Position numbers and translations under genes: made by a program. The notes below the pieces were generated by a model. It was not told where the DNA came from. It was given only the letters and a program-made list of their open reading frames with translations, and did not search any database. A stretch of DNA of 64,000 nucleotides. Source: Cytobacillus praedii (lineage in GTDB: Bacteria > Bacillota > Bacilli > Bacillales > Cytobacillaceae). Shown here in pieces: positions 12,723-21,861 of the stretch. The stretch is taken from the NCBI RefSeq assembly GCF_001439605.1, contig NZ_LMBX01000002.1, positions 162,676 through 226,675 on the forward strand. Direction: 5' to 3'. Positions within the stretch are counted from its first letter, which is position 1. Each line of letters opens with the position of its first letter.

Positions 12723-14435
12723 CTATTCCCCATTAATCATATGTCCAGCTATTAAAAAAACACTAGATGTCCAAGTAAACGCCGGGTCACGAAGACCTTT
12801 TCCAGTAAGAGCATTAAAGTTTTCTGCCATACCAGATTGATTAGCCATTTTACAAAACTTTTCAGCCGTTATTTTTGCTAATTCTTCTTTCCCACACGCC
12901 TGCAGCCCATCGATCAGCAGCATAGTGGACGGAGCCCAAATCGGCCCTCGCCAATAGCCATCTTCACGATAAAAAGGACTCTTAACACTCTCCGTTGCAA
13001 AACCATATTCCGTACAAAAATGATGTCTATCTACCAATCCATCTATTAAGATTTCCTTCTGTTCATTTGTCAGCCGCTCACCTAAAATAAGAGGAATATA
13101 CAGTAAAAGACTCTCTGTTTCAATCGGTTCATGAGAGTGGGATATACATGCCCGGAATCCTTCTCCCGTCCAGAAATGGTCCATCATTTTCATGAACGTT
13201 TTATCAGCACGGAGCTTCCACTCAAGGGCTTCCTCCATTTTTTCGAGACGCTCTGCTATCATCGCTAGGACGTCCATTTGTATAATTAAGAATGCTGATA
13301 AATCAGGTGTTTCTACTGGAATACCTTTTGAAAAAACCGTGCTATTGTCCCAGCCGCTATCATTCCCATGATTATATTGAGCAATTCCATCCAAATCATC
13401 ATCCCGATGAAAAAACCACCAATTCGTCCATCGAGCAAGTGGGGTATAAACCTCTTTTAATTTTTTATCATCAATGAAATCAGAACGGTCCATCATCCAT
13501 TTCAAGGTCCAGCCATGGATAGGTGGTTTACAGCAATTCCATAATGCCCATTGATTATTTAAAAAATCCGGTAATGCCCCAGACTCATCTTGCTGATCAA
13601 AGAAAATACAAAATTGATCCCATGCAAGCACTGGTTGTTTTTCGATTAATGCCATTGCATTAAAACAGTGGTCCCAGCTCCAAATATTGGTCATCCAATT
13701 TTTCGACATGTACATAGCTGGTCTAGTTAATAATCCATCTGGCTTCACAACGCTTGACCATGTTATGTATGATGCCATGTCATGTCCCTTTTGAAAAATG
13801 GCAGGCACGTTCAATGAATTCTCCTGCCATTGTTTATATTCGTTAGCTACCCGTAAGGCATTTTCCGAAAAGCTCATTTCGAGACTTTTCTCTTGTTCAA
13901 AAACAAGCTGATATTCAGAAATAGCAAAGTCAAATATTTGACTAGTGGAATCTGGATGACAACGTACAATAATATGCTTGCTTTTATCTACTTTAAAAGG
14001 AGCATCAACTTGTACAGAACCTTCTAACGGAATAATTCGAAAGCGGCGTTCTTGAACAAAGCTATTAATCTCCCAAGTCTGATCAGGAAAAGGTAATGCA
14101 TAATCATAGGCACCTGTAAGGGCTGTAAGTTTTAAACCTATCCGATGTCCTCTTATACGAATGGATGAATCTGAGCTAAAGCAGCATTCTACAATATCAC
14201 CGCTGCCATCCATTGCAATCAGCTTTAATACATGCGGCTCCATTTCTGCTTCATAATCAATCACTTCGTTACCGCGAACAACATCTATTTTAAAAATGGC
14301 ACCATTTTTCTCATCTCCACCTCGAATATGGCGAATGTATAATGATTTCTGATCACTGTCCCGTCTAAATACAGGGGAAATGACCAAAAAGGAGCCAAAT
14401 CGGCTAAACGGTATTGTCATATGTTCTACTTTCAT
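12723..14435 (-). CDS. GH63/MGH1-like (alpha/alpha)6-barrel glycosidase
   Basis: A 570-residue protein without signal peptide. The N-terminal 200 residues are beta-rich. The remainder is an (alpha/alpha)6 barrel with features of the trehalase/GH63/amylo-alpha-glucosidase group (WSWDHCFNAMALI, DESGALPDFLNNQW, HGWTLKWMMD, YNHGNDSGWDNST, YWRGPIWAPSTMLLIDGL). Acidic residues in DHCFN and NDSGWDN would be the catalytic or sugar-binding ones, which is inferred. It should act on an imported alpha-linked oligosaccharide in the cytoplasm. It follows the permease at 14487-15308 with a gap of 51 bases, making it the enzyme of the second importer operon. Exact specificity cannot be read from sequence. 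Confidence 0.8.
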   Translation of the reverse strand: MKVEHMTIPFSRFGSFLVISPVFRRDSDQKSLYIRHIRGGDEKNGAIFKIDVVRGNEVIDYEAEMEPHVLKLIAMDGSGDIVECCFSSDSSIRIRGHRIGLKLTALTGAYDYALPFPDQTWEINSFVQERRFRIIPLEGSVQVDAPFKVDKSKHIIVRCHPDSTSQIFDFAISEYQLVFEQEKSLEMSFSENALRVANEYKQWQENSLNVPAIFQKGHDMASYITWSSVVKPDGLLTRPAMYMSKNWMTNIWSWDHCFNAMALIEKQPVLAWDQFCIFFDQQDESGALPDFLNNQWALWNCCKPPIHGWTLKWMMDRSDFIDDKKLKEVYTPLARWTNWWFFHRDDDLDGIAQYNHGNDSGWDNSTVFSKGIPVETPDLSAFLIIQMDVLAMIAERLEKMEEALEWKLRADKTFMKMMDHFWTGEGFRACISHSHEPIETESLLLYIPLILGERLTNEQKEILIDGLVDRHHFCTEYGFATESVKSPFYREDGYWRGPIWAPSTMLLIDGLQACGKEELAKITAEKFCKMANQSGMAENFNALTGKGLRDPAFTWTSSVFLIAGHMINGE

Positions 14436-14486
14436 CTATTTCTACCTCCCTGGATACAAAATGGATGAACCTCCATTCATCCATGT

Positions 14487-15308
14487 TTATTTCAAACTAG
14501 TTGACTGTACTCCTTCGACAATTTTCTTTTGTGCTAGGAAGAATAGAATGAGCGGCACGATACTAATCAAGAACGTTACAGCCATAATCCCATTCGTATC
14601 TACATCATGAACCCCTTTAAATTGCGCTAATCCAAGTGTTAACGTATATTTACTTTGGTCATTCAAGAAAATTAATGGACCTAAGTAATCATTCCAGGTT
14701 CCTAATATATTAAATACTGCAATTAAAACAATGACTGGCCATACTAAAGGCAGATAGATTTTGTAATAGATTTGGAACACATTCGCCCCATCCATTCTCG
14801 CAGCTTCATCTAATTCTTTCGGAATTGACATAATAAATTGACGTAACAAGAAGATATAAAAGGCTGAACCGAACCACGATGGAATGATTAACGCCTTCAG
14901 CGAATTAATCCATCCAAACATATTGAATGCCATATATTGTGGAATCATGGTTACATCCCATGGAATCATCATCGTTGCCAAAAGGATAATAAAGAGAAAA
15001 TCTCGTCCTTTAAATTTAAAACGGGCAAATCCATAAGCAACAAGGGTTGAGGAAATAATTTGTCCGATTGTCGTAAGTACTGTCACAATCAAACTATTGA
15101 CTAAATATAGATTGAAGGGCTGACTATTCCACGCATTTAAAAAGTTTTCAAAGTGCCAAGTAGATGGCAATAGCTTCGGTGGATATTGGTAAAGCTCATC
15201 CGGAGCCTTAAGTGCCGTTGTAACCATCCAAATAAATGGGGCCAGAAATAACATTGATAATAAAATTAATAAGGTATACACAAAGAATTTATGTAATCCT
15301 TTTTGCAT
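14487..15308 (-). CDS. Carbohydrate ABC transporter permease (MalG/CUT1 type)
   Basis: A 273-residue permease with six hydrophobic segments and the EAA loop EAARMDGANVFQIYYKIYLPLVWP. A GTG two codons upstream is in frame but lies in the ribosome-binding site; GGAG sits 5 bases before the ATG at 15308, which is taken as the start. It is the second permease of the importer whose binding protein is at 16450-17709. Confidence 0.93.
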   Translation of the reverse strand: MQKGLHKFFVYTLLILLSMLFLAPFIWMVTTALKAPDELYQYPPKLLPSTWHFENFLNAWNSQPFNLYLVNSLIVTVLTTIGQIISSTLVAYGFARFKFKGRDFLFIILLATMMIPWDVTMIPQYMAFNMFGWINSLKALIIPSWFGSAFYIFLLRQFIMSIPKELDEAARMDGANVFQIYYKIYLPLVWPVIVLIAVFNILGTWNDYLGPLIFLNDQSKYTLTLGLAQFKGVHDVDTNGIMAVTFLISIVPLILFFLAQKKIVEGVQSTSLK

Positions 15309-15337
15309 TTTCACTCCGAGTCACCACCATTTCTATT

Positions 15338-16279
15338 CTATTTATCATTCTTCACTTCATTCTCGTAATACACCCATACACTAGAAGATTTAAATACAAG
15401 CATGGTTAAGGACAATATAATAATGAACATGACCCACGCATTTGCAGAAGAATACCCCATTTTAAAATATTTAAATGCATTTTCGTAGACATACATTGCA
15501 TAGAAATATGTCGACTGAAGGGGCCCACCACCCGTTAATACAAGTGCTAATGTCAGCGTTTGAAATGCACCGATAATAGTCATAATCAAGTTAAACAGAA
15601 TGGTTGGGGTAAGCAGTGGCACTGTAATTTTAAAGAATTTATATATTTTCCCAGCTCCATCTATTTCTGCAGCCTCATATAAATCTTGTGGAATATTCTT
15701 CAGTCCTGATAAAAAGATAAGCATCATCGTCCCTTGACCCCACAAACTTGCGATGACCATCGCGACTAACGCCCAGCTAGTATCATTCAGCCAATTTGGC
15801 CCTTCAATTCCAATTAAGGAAAGTAAATAGTTTAAGATTCCATACTCTCCGTCGTAAACGGTTCCCCAAATCATCGCAAGCGCAACACCAGATATGACAG
15901 AAGGTACATAGAAGAATGTTCGAAACCATGAACTTCCCTTTACCTTTTGGTTTAATAGCATTGCAAGCAATAATGCTAGAATAATGTTTAAAGGGACAAA
16001 GAAAAGCGCAAACTTCAAGGTAATCCATAAGGAAGACCAGAATAACGGATCATCCGTAAACATAGTAATATAGTTAGTTAACCCGATAAATTTCTTTTCA
16101 CCAACAATCGGCCAATCAAAGAAACTAATGATAAATGAAAATAGCAATGGTCCTAACGTGAATACGATAAAACCAATAATCCATGGGGAGATGAATAAAT
16201 ATGGGACTATTTTATTCCATTTTTTCTTTTTTTGGTAAACCGGGTTATATTCCGCATTGACACCTACATCTGTTTTCAT
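15338..16279 (-). CDS. Carbohydrate ABC transporter permease (MalF/CUT1 type)
   Basis: A 313-residue permease with a charged cytoplasmic N-terminus, six hydrophobic segments and the EAA loop EAAEIDGAGKIYKFFKITVPLLTP. AGGAGG lies before the ATG. It pairs with the gene at 14487-15308. The three MalF-like proteins of this window are clearly different from one another, so the importers are not a recent duplication. Confidence 0.93.
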   Translation of the reverse strand: MKTDVGVNAEYNPVYQKKKKWNKIVPYLFISPWIIGFIVFTLGPLLFSFIISFFDWPIVGEKKFIGLTNYITMFTDDPLFWSSLWITLKFALFFVPLNIILALLLAMLLNQKVKGSSWFRTFFYVPSVISGVALAMIWGTVYDGEYGILNYLLSLIGIEGPNWLNDTSWALVAMVIASLWGQGTMMLIFLSGLKNIPQDLYEAAEIDGAGKIYKFFKITVPLLTPTILFNLIMTIIGAFQTLTLALVLTGGGPLQSTYFYAMYVYENAFKYFKMGYSSANAWVMFIIILSLTMLVFKSSSVWVYYENEVKNDK

Positions 16280-16328
16280 AAAAACCTCCTCTTCCCCTAT
16301 TTCATCTTGTCACAACCAAAAAAATTGC

Positions 16329-16388
16329 CACTCCGAATTCTAATGATCATTGAGGTTCCTACACACCCAATTATCTAGAATGGCAGTG
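16329..16388 (-). terminator. Attenuator-like hairpin after the second binding-lipoprotein gene
   Basis: CACTCCGAATTCTA and TAGAATGGCAGTG form a stem with an internal loop around a 33-base loop. On the minus strand it is followed by GCAATTTTTTTGG, a good U-tract. It lies between the binding protein and its permeases and could reduce permease expression. Confidence 0.5.
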
Positions 16389-16449
16389 ACAATACATACC
16401 CTCGAACTATATGATTTTATTCACTTTTTTATTTTTTCCACCAAACACA

Positions 16450-17709
16450 TTAATCCTTTGTTAAATATTTCTCAGATTCATTTACAACCTTGTCGAATAA
16501 TGGTTTCCCATCTTGTCCTACCATAACAGCATTGATCGCAGCAGATAGGTTACGGTTTATTTCATTCCAATTTTTATTTAGCAAAAATGCAGGGGAATTT
16601 GTGGCATTTTCCAACATTGTATAGAACGGCTCATATAAAGGATTCTCCATCACTTTATTTTTTTCTACGACACTTTTACGTACTGGTAAATCCGCTGTTC
16701 TCATATTGATTGCCTTCTCTGAAGAGAAGTATTTTACGAATTTCCATGCTAACTCTTTTTGCTTCGAATCCTTTGCAATTGAAATGGAAGATGAAGAAAT
16801 TAATCCTTTTACAGGCTTAGAACCGAATGCAGGCATCATTACTGTTCCAAAGTCTACTTTAGCATCTTTAAAGCCCTGAATTGGCCATACTCCGCTAACA
16901 AGCATACCGAGTTTGCCAGACTTGAAAATATCACTTGCACTTTGCTGATTTTTGCCTCCAGTTAGAATAGCTGAACCTTCTTTCACCATATCTCCATAAA
17001 GTTGAATGGATTCAACCGTTTCAGTACTATTTATAAATCCTTTAATTTCTTTTCCATCATCACTGATGAAGCTTCCGCCATTACTCCAAACTAAACCTTG
17101 CAAATCGTACGTATCAGGCTCCGATGTGACAGAAAACCCATATTGCTTTTTACTTTTATCAGTTAGATTTTTGGCAATTTCCTTAAACTCATCCCATGTC
17201 CATCCAGCTTGTGGATAAGGAATTTTGTATTGATCAAAGAGCTTTTTATTGTAGTACACAACCATTGTTGAAAAGCCTGCGGGCATGCCGTATAACTTAT
17301 CATCTACTTTCGAATAGTTAAAGAGCCCCTCATAAAAATCATCCATATTGATATCCGTATCTTTCTCTATATAGGAGTCCAACGGTTCAAGTGATTGGCT
17401 ATAGGTGGTGAAATCCCACATATACATAACATCAGGCGGGTTCTTTGCTCCAAATGAAGCAGCAATCTTTTGATCAAATCCATCTGCATAGGCTTCTACC
17501 TGAACTTTTACATCTTTATTTTCCTTTTCAAATTCCTTTGCAATATCTTGTTGAATTTTTAATGATTCTCCCGTATCCCAAGTCGCGAAGCGCAAGACTG
17601 TTTTCCCATCCTTTGTCTCAGTCCCTGAAGTACCATTTGAGCTACAAGCAAACATGATAAGAACGGCGATTGATACAAGCAACGAAAACCAGATTTTCTT
17701 TTTTCTCAT
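16450..17709 (-). CDS. Extracellular sugar-binding lipoprotein of the second CUT1 importer
   Basis: A 419-residue protein with a lipoprotein signal (hydrophobic core IWFSLLVSIAVLIMFAC, cysteine at 22). The solute-binding family 1 fold shows as VLRFATWDTGESLKIQQDIAKEF and PPDVMYMWDFTTYSQ. AGAGGGG precedes the ATG. It lies just downstream of a YesM/YesN-type two-component system, which in Bacillaceae frequently controls neighbouring sugar importers, so induction by that system is likely. A cre-like inverted repeat sits 40-70 bases upstream. Ligand unknown. Confidence 0.93.
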   Translation of the reverse strand: MRKKKIWFSLLVSIAVLIMFACSSNGTSGTETKDGKTVLRFATWDTGESLKIQQDIAKEFEKENKDVKVQVEAYADGFDQKIAASFGAKNPPDVMYMWDFTTYSQSLEPLDSYIEKDTDINMDDFYEGLFNYSKVDDKLYGMPAGFSTMVVYYNKKLFDQYKIPYPQAGWTWDEFKEIAKNLTDKSKKQYGFSVTSEPDTYDLQGLVWSNGGSFISDDGKEIKGFINSTETVESIQLYGDMVKEGSAILTGGKNQQSASDIFKSGKLGMLVSGVWPIQGFKDAKVDFGTVMMPAFGSKPVKGLISSSSISIAKDSKQKELAWKFVKYFSSEKAINMRTADLPVRKSVVEKNKVMENPLYEPFYTMLENATNSPAFLLNKNWNEINRNLSAAINAVMVGQDGKPLFDKVVNESEKYLTKD

Positions 17710-17746
17710 AGGACCCCTCTTTTCATTTTTTGAATATTAAAAATAT

Positions 17747-17780
17747 AACCGCTTTCATTTTATATTTTCTGAAAGCGGTT
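17747..17780 (-). promoter_or_regulatory. Inverted repeat with cre-like halves; also terminator-like
   Basis: Perfect 11-bp arms, AACCGCTTTCA and TGAAAGCGGTT, flank a 12-base AT spacer. Each arm contains TGAAAGCG, the left half of a CcpA cre site, so two divergent cre-like sites are possible. Read as RNA on the minus strand the hairpin is followed by a U-rich stretch and could terminate the response-regulator gene that ends 58 bases away. Both roles may apply; sequence alone does not decide. Confidence 0.55.
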
Positions 17781-17838
17781 AAACACTTTTATTTGTTTTA
17801 TATTTGTCGCAATTTTTAGTTATTTATAATTATCCTCG

Positions 17839-18978
17839 TTATATTGTTAGCCTTTCATCGCCTTTTTGTTGGATTCGATAATTTGATGGCGGCAAACCTG
17901 TACAGCGTTTAAACCATTTACTAAAGTATTTTGCATCTTGGATGCCAATCTGTTCTCCAATTTCTTGAATGGTTAGCTTCGTTCCTTTTAAAAGCTGTTT
18001 GGCAAGATGGAGTTGTTTTTTCTCAATAAATGAATGAATACTGTCGCCAATCTTTTTCTTAAACAATGTACTTAAATGACTCCTGCTCATCCCCACAGCC
18101 TCAGCAATATCCGAAACAGTCATAGGCTTTGATAAATTTCTCATAATGTGCTCCACCGCTTGCAAAAGTACGGATGGATATTGATGCAGCATTCCATCCT
18201 GCTGCTGGGCATGATGAAATGCCATAACAGACTTTATCCAATCTTGCTTTCCTATGAGCGGCCCTGCATGAATCCAATTTATATCTTGCAGAGCAACCCT
18301 CTCTTCAGTTAAATTAGCTAATAATGTTGGGTGGCATGATTCATCCACAAAGAGAAAGGTTAGATTTTTGCCAAATGATATTGTAATAAAATTAAAGGAT
18401 TGTAAGTCAATCTCCTGAGCCATTGAAGGCATATTTTGAATGAAAAACGCATAAAACTTATGATTCATCCAACCCCATTCACCATTAAAAAGTTCATCCA
18501 ATTTCTGTTCAAAATTATTATTATATCCACTTAACCACAGTAAGAAGCTTTCATTTAAGCCATCGGTTAGGAAATTTTTTGACGTGCCTGCTATTTCTTT
18601 TTGAAAGGAACTTAGAAAATACTCTAACTCTTTATCATCAAAAACTGTCTTTAATAAATAACCTGATGCACCTAGGTTTATCCCTTCCTGTGCAAATTCA
18701 AAATCTTTATGACAGCTTAATAAAAGAATTTTCGTTTTTGGTGCTTGCGCTTTAATTTTCCGTGAAAGTTCTAGTCCGCTTTCTTCAGGCATAACAATAT
18801 CAGTTATGACAACATCAGGTCGGTGAGCCAAAAATTCCTCCCAGCCCCGTTTTCCATTCGAAGCCTCTGCGACTACAGTCATTCCATACTTTTCCCAATT
18901 AACAGTAGCACGTAACCCTCTGCGAACAATCGGCTCGTCATCGACTAACAAAACTTTTATACATGCCTTACTCATCAT
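17839..18978 (-). CDS. Response regulator, YesN-like (receiver plus AraC-type DNA-binding domain)
   Basis: A 379-residue regulator. The N-terminal receiver has the acidic pair in LLVDDE, the phosphoryl aspartate in DVVITDIVMPEES and a conserved lysine region (GYLLKTVFDD). A middle linker is followed by a C-terminal AraC-type double helix-turn-helix (TVSDIAEAVGMSRSHLSTLFKKKIG…LTIQEIGEQIGIQDAKYFSKWFKRCTGLPPSNYR). An in-frame upstream extension exists, but GGGGAGG is spaced for the ATG at 18978. This start overlaps the sensor kinase stop by 11 bases. It should activate the importer operon immediately downstream when phosphorylated by the partner kinase. Confidence 0.93.
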   Translation of the reverse strand: MMSKACIKVLLVDDEPIVRRGLRATVNWEKYGMTVVAEASNGKRGWEEFLAHRPDVVITDIVMPEESGLELSRKIKAQAPKTKILLLSCHKDFEFAQEGINLGASGYLLKTVFDDKELEYFLSSFQKEIAGTSKNFLTDGLNESFLLWLSGYNNNFEQKLDELFNGEWGWMNHKFYAFFIQNMPSMAQEIDLQSFNFITISFGKNLTFLFVDESCHPTLLANLTEERVALQDINWIHAGPLIGKQDWIKSVMAFHHAQQQDGMLHQYPSVLLQAVEHIMRNLSKPMTVSDIAEAVGMSRSHLSTLFKKKIGDSIHSFIEKKQLHLAKQLLKGTKLTIQEIGEQIGIQDAKYFSKWFKRCTGLPPSNYRIQQKGDERLTI

Positions 18979-20647
18979 AATGACCTCCCCATCTAATTGG
19001 CCAAGAAATTGAAATAACTGTTCCTTGATTAACAACTGAATTCACGCTAATCAAATAGTCGTTCCCATAATGAATATAAAACTTTTGCTTCACATTCGAT
19101 AAGCCGATTCCGCCACGTACCTTTTCATTTGGCTTCAGGAATAATGTGTTCAGCTTGTCCTGGGACATCCCTTTTCCATTATCCTTTAAGGCCAGCTGAA
19201 AATATCCCTTTGTCCTTGTTATTTCCAGTTCGATATTTCCTTTCCCATCCTCAAAAGCATGGAAAAAAATATTTTCGAGCATCGGTTGTATAGTCATCCT
19301 TGGGATTAACCCTTGTTCAATCCTATCGTCCATCTTCAAAGAAAAGGTAAAATGCGATCCAAATCGAAGTTCTTGAATAATGAGGAAATGTTTAATTGCC
19401 TCTATTTCCTTTTTTAGAGGAATTAATTCAATCGTAAAATCTAAATTTCCTTCAAGTACTTTTGTTAAATGCAGCAGCATTTTCCCAATCTCCTCATTCC
19501 CATCTAACCGTGCTTTCCACTGAATAGTGTTTAACGTATTAAATAGAAGATGAGGATTAATTTGATAATGAATTGCTTTCATTTCCGCTTCCCGTTTCAT
19601 TAATTCTTTCTGTCTGACTTCTTCCATTAATTGTTTGATTCTATCAACCATCCGATTAAAATGAAGCCCAAGCTTACCAATCTCATCCTTTGTATGAAAC
19701 GAAACCTTCTTTTCAAAAACCCCTTTACTCACTTCTTCCATTGCAAATTTTAGATTTAATATTCTTTTTGTAAATTGATTTGAAAAAATATACGAAAGAA
19801 TAAGTGCTAAAAAAAATGCAACTAGAATTCCTATCAAAACGATCTTAAATATTACATTAGAAGATTGATAAAAAGCATCTCTAGGTACACGAATTTCCAA
19901 TTCCCAATTATTAATGTGAGTATATTCTTTCCAGACCACGTCATCCTTTAAATCTTGTTCATCACTTTTCGTTTGGTATAAAAGTTTCCCCGTTTCATCC
20001 CGTATTGATATTCTTGAATGTAAATCTTCCTCTAATAAATTCATTGAATCAAATAAACTATCTAAATCGGTTTCAATAAAAAGAAAACTATCGTTTAACA
20101 CACCATATGAAAACTTTAACGGAACAAGCAGCCCAAGGGCATATTGTAGATCATTGTATCGATAATGATTTGGTTTATAAATTCCTATTTCTGTATTTCC
20201 ACTCCGAAAGCCACGCTTCCACAGTTCAAGCTTTTTAAATTGATCTACTTTAAAACTATAGTTCCCATAGTAATAGCCAGACGATGTGATAACATATATC
20301 CCTCGTATATTTGATTTTTCATGTGCTTGTAAAAGTCTCTCCAAATTATTTGCGACTTTGAAATCCCAATACGTTTCAGGTTTCTGATGCTTTAGATTAA
20401 TCGATGTATTATCAGCTAAATACTGTTGGATTGCAGCAGTTCCATAATACATATCTACTAAAATTTGATTAAGCTCTGTTTTAATTTTTTCACCAGAAAA
20501 CTGGTTGTAATTTGATATCTTTCCATTCACCACTTTTGTTGACTGCATATAAGAAATTACGCCTAAGGTTAATAATGGGAGCAACGCCACAATTAAAAAC
20601 ATAAAGAAAAGTTTCTTCTGTGTACTAAGAATATTGGTAAATTTCAT
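18968..20647 (-). CDS. Sensor histidine kinase, YesM-like
   Basis: A 559-residue membrane kinase. A first transmembrane segment (about residues 14-32) and a second (about 268-288) bracket an extracellular cache-like sensor domain of about 235 residues. A HAMP domain follows (NLKFAMEEVSKGVFEKKVSFHTKDEIG), then the His_kinase domain with the phosphorylated histidine in IHYQINPHLLFNTLNTIQWK, and an ATPase domain with N-box (QPMLENIFFHAFEDG) and G-box (LKDNGKGMS, GGIGLSNV). It senses an extracellular signal, probably a sugar or a sugar-loaded binding protein, and phosphorylates the AraC-type regulator encoded next to it. Confidence 0.93.
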   Translation of the reverse strand: MKFTNILSTQKKLFFMFLIVALLPLLTLGVISYMQSTKVVNGKISNYNQFSGEKIKTELNQILVDMYYGTAAIQQYLADNTSINLKHQKPETYWDFKVANNLERLLQAHEKSNIRGIYVITSSGYYYGNYSFKVDQFKKLELWKRGFRSGNTEIGIYKPNHYRYNDLQYALGLLVPLKFSYGVLNDSFLFIETDLDSLFDSMNLLEEDLHSRISIRDETGKLLYQTKSDEQDLKDDVVWKEYTHINNWELEIRVPRDAFYQSSNVIFKIVLIGILVAFFLALILSYIFSNQFTKRILNLKFAMEEVSKGVFEKKVSFHTKDEIGKLGLHFNRMVDRIKQLMEEVRQKELMKREAEMKAIHYQINPHLLFNTLNTIQWKARLDGNEEIGKMLLHLTKVLEGNLDFTIELIPLKKEIEAIKHFLIIQELRFGSHFTFSLKMDDRIEQGLIPRMTIQPMLENIFFHAFEDGKGNIELEITRTKGYFQLALKDNGKGMSQDKLNTLFLKPNEKVRGGIGLSNVKQKFYIHYGNDYLISVNSVVNQGTVISISWPIRWGGHYDE

Positions 20648-20937
20648 ATGTACCCCTACCCATATACCATTTTTTTAAAAACATAAAAACATGAATGAAG
20701 TTTCATACATTTAGTACAGGACCTGAAATATTGACAAAAAACTTACTTAAAAGATTTGCCACTTTTAAAAGGAGAGGACTTTGTTACAATTCAAGAGGAT
20801 TTTTATTTCGCCATAACAGGCAATTTAATATGAGCTGGGTAAGATTGAGTTTGGTATACTCTTTGAATGACACTTCTTGTCTCCGTGTCTGACAGGTCAA
20901 GACCTGTATTATGATCCAGAAAAATAAATTGATTCGT

Positions 20938-21376
20938 ACTAGAAGTGATGGTGAAAATCACCACCCATCATTTTAACAGATCGGTTCATCAAGTGGATTG
21001 AACTTATCCACACGTACATCATCCTGTTTCTCCATCTCATGGTCCTCAGCAGGAACACCCATTTCATTTTCAGAAATAACATGAGATAAAGGGTTGCGTG
21101 ATTAGGAACATATACAAATTCATCATAATCACTATATATTTTCAATTCAGCAGATCGTTCTTCACCATCATTAATAAACACTACTTTCCCATGGTCCGAT
21201 TAATAAGGACAAATCTTTTCTATTTCTTTAGGCAGGCAGCATTACCTTCATTTGTTTCATTTTGGACAAGCAAGTTTTCTACATGTTCAATGGTTTCCAG
21301 TGCAACAGTAATAGGCTTGTACATTTCTAGTTTTAATGTTTCAAACTTAATATTCGTATTTTAAATTTCCGCTTCG
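20938..21376 (-). pseudogene. Decayed reading frame of unknown family
   Basis: On the minus strand, protein-like stretches lie in different frames: KFETLKLEMYKPITVALETI, then after stops and a shift FINDGEERSAELKIYSDYDE and FVYVPN, then after a further one-base shift SHVISENEMGVPAED and VDKFNPLDEPIC before a stop. The composition and register suggest one protein broken by at least two frameshifts and one or two stop codons. I do not recognise the family. It lies between the two-component system and the GH101 gene. Confidence 0.5.
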
Positions 21377-21637
21377 GCAATACTACTCAGACTATTTTAA
21401 AATTTTAGTAAAAATCAACTTAGTAGAAGATTATATTATTAGTTCTCCATGTGTCAATTAAATAAATAATTTAATACTACTACAGGTAATTTGGAGGTTA
21501 TTAAATTAACTATAGATTTCTTATAAATAGGTGAAAATACTGCAGTTTATCCCTTCTTTTCGACAACATGATAAAACCTATATCTTCCATCAAAAATTAG
21601 GCATTTTAATAGATTCAGAATAGTAAACTTGTTCACT

Positions 21638-21681
21638 AAAAAAGGTCAGTCTTCATCACTTTTAAGCGATGGAAACTGACC
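21638..21681 (-). terminator. Terminator after the GH101 gene
   Basis: GGTCAGT and ACTGACC form the base of a 38-base stem-loop with further partial pairing inside. On the minus strand it is followed by TTTTTTAG. It is about 180 bases past the GH101 stop codon. Confidence 0.8.
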
Positions 21682-21861
21682 CCAAAAGTTATAATAAAAT
21701 GTATCAACTCATCAACCTGTTATCCTTACTCTTCCGGATTTAATATCAAAATCTGTTCGTAATTAAAATTCAACTTTATTGTTAAAACAGATTCCATTCG
21801 ATGCTCATTTCAATTAAATTTAGAATTCTTTCTCGACACTTTTCTTTTATAACAACTGTTT

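Larger units (their letters stand above)
20648..21861. other. 1.2-kb region without an intact gene
   Basis: It holds the promoter side of the sensor kinase, a decayed reading frame (about 20938-21376, listed separately) and a strong terminator for the GH101 gene (21638-21681). The remaining sequence is AT-rich with only short frames lacking ribosome-binding sites. Confidence 0.6.
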
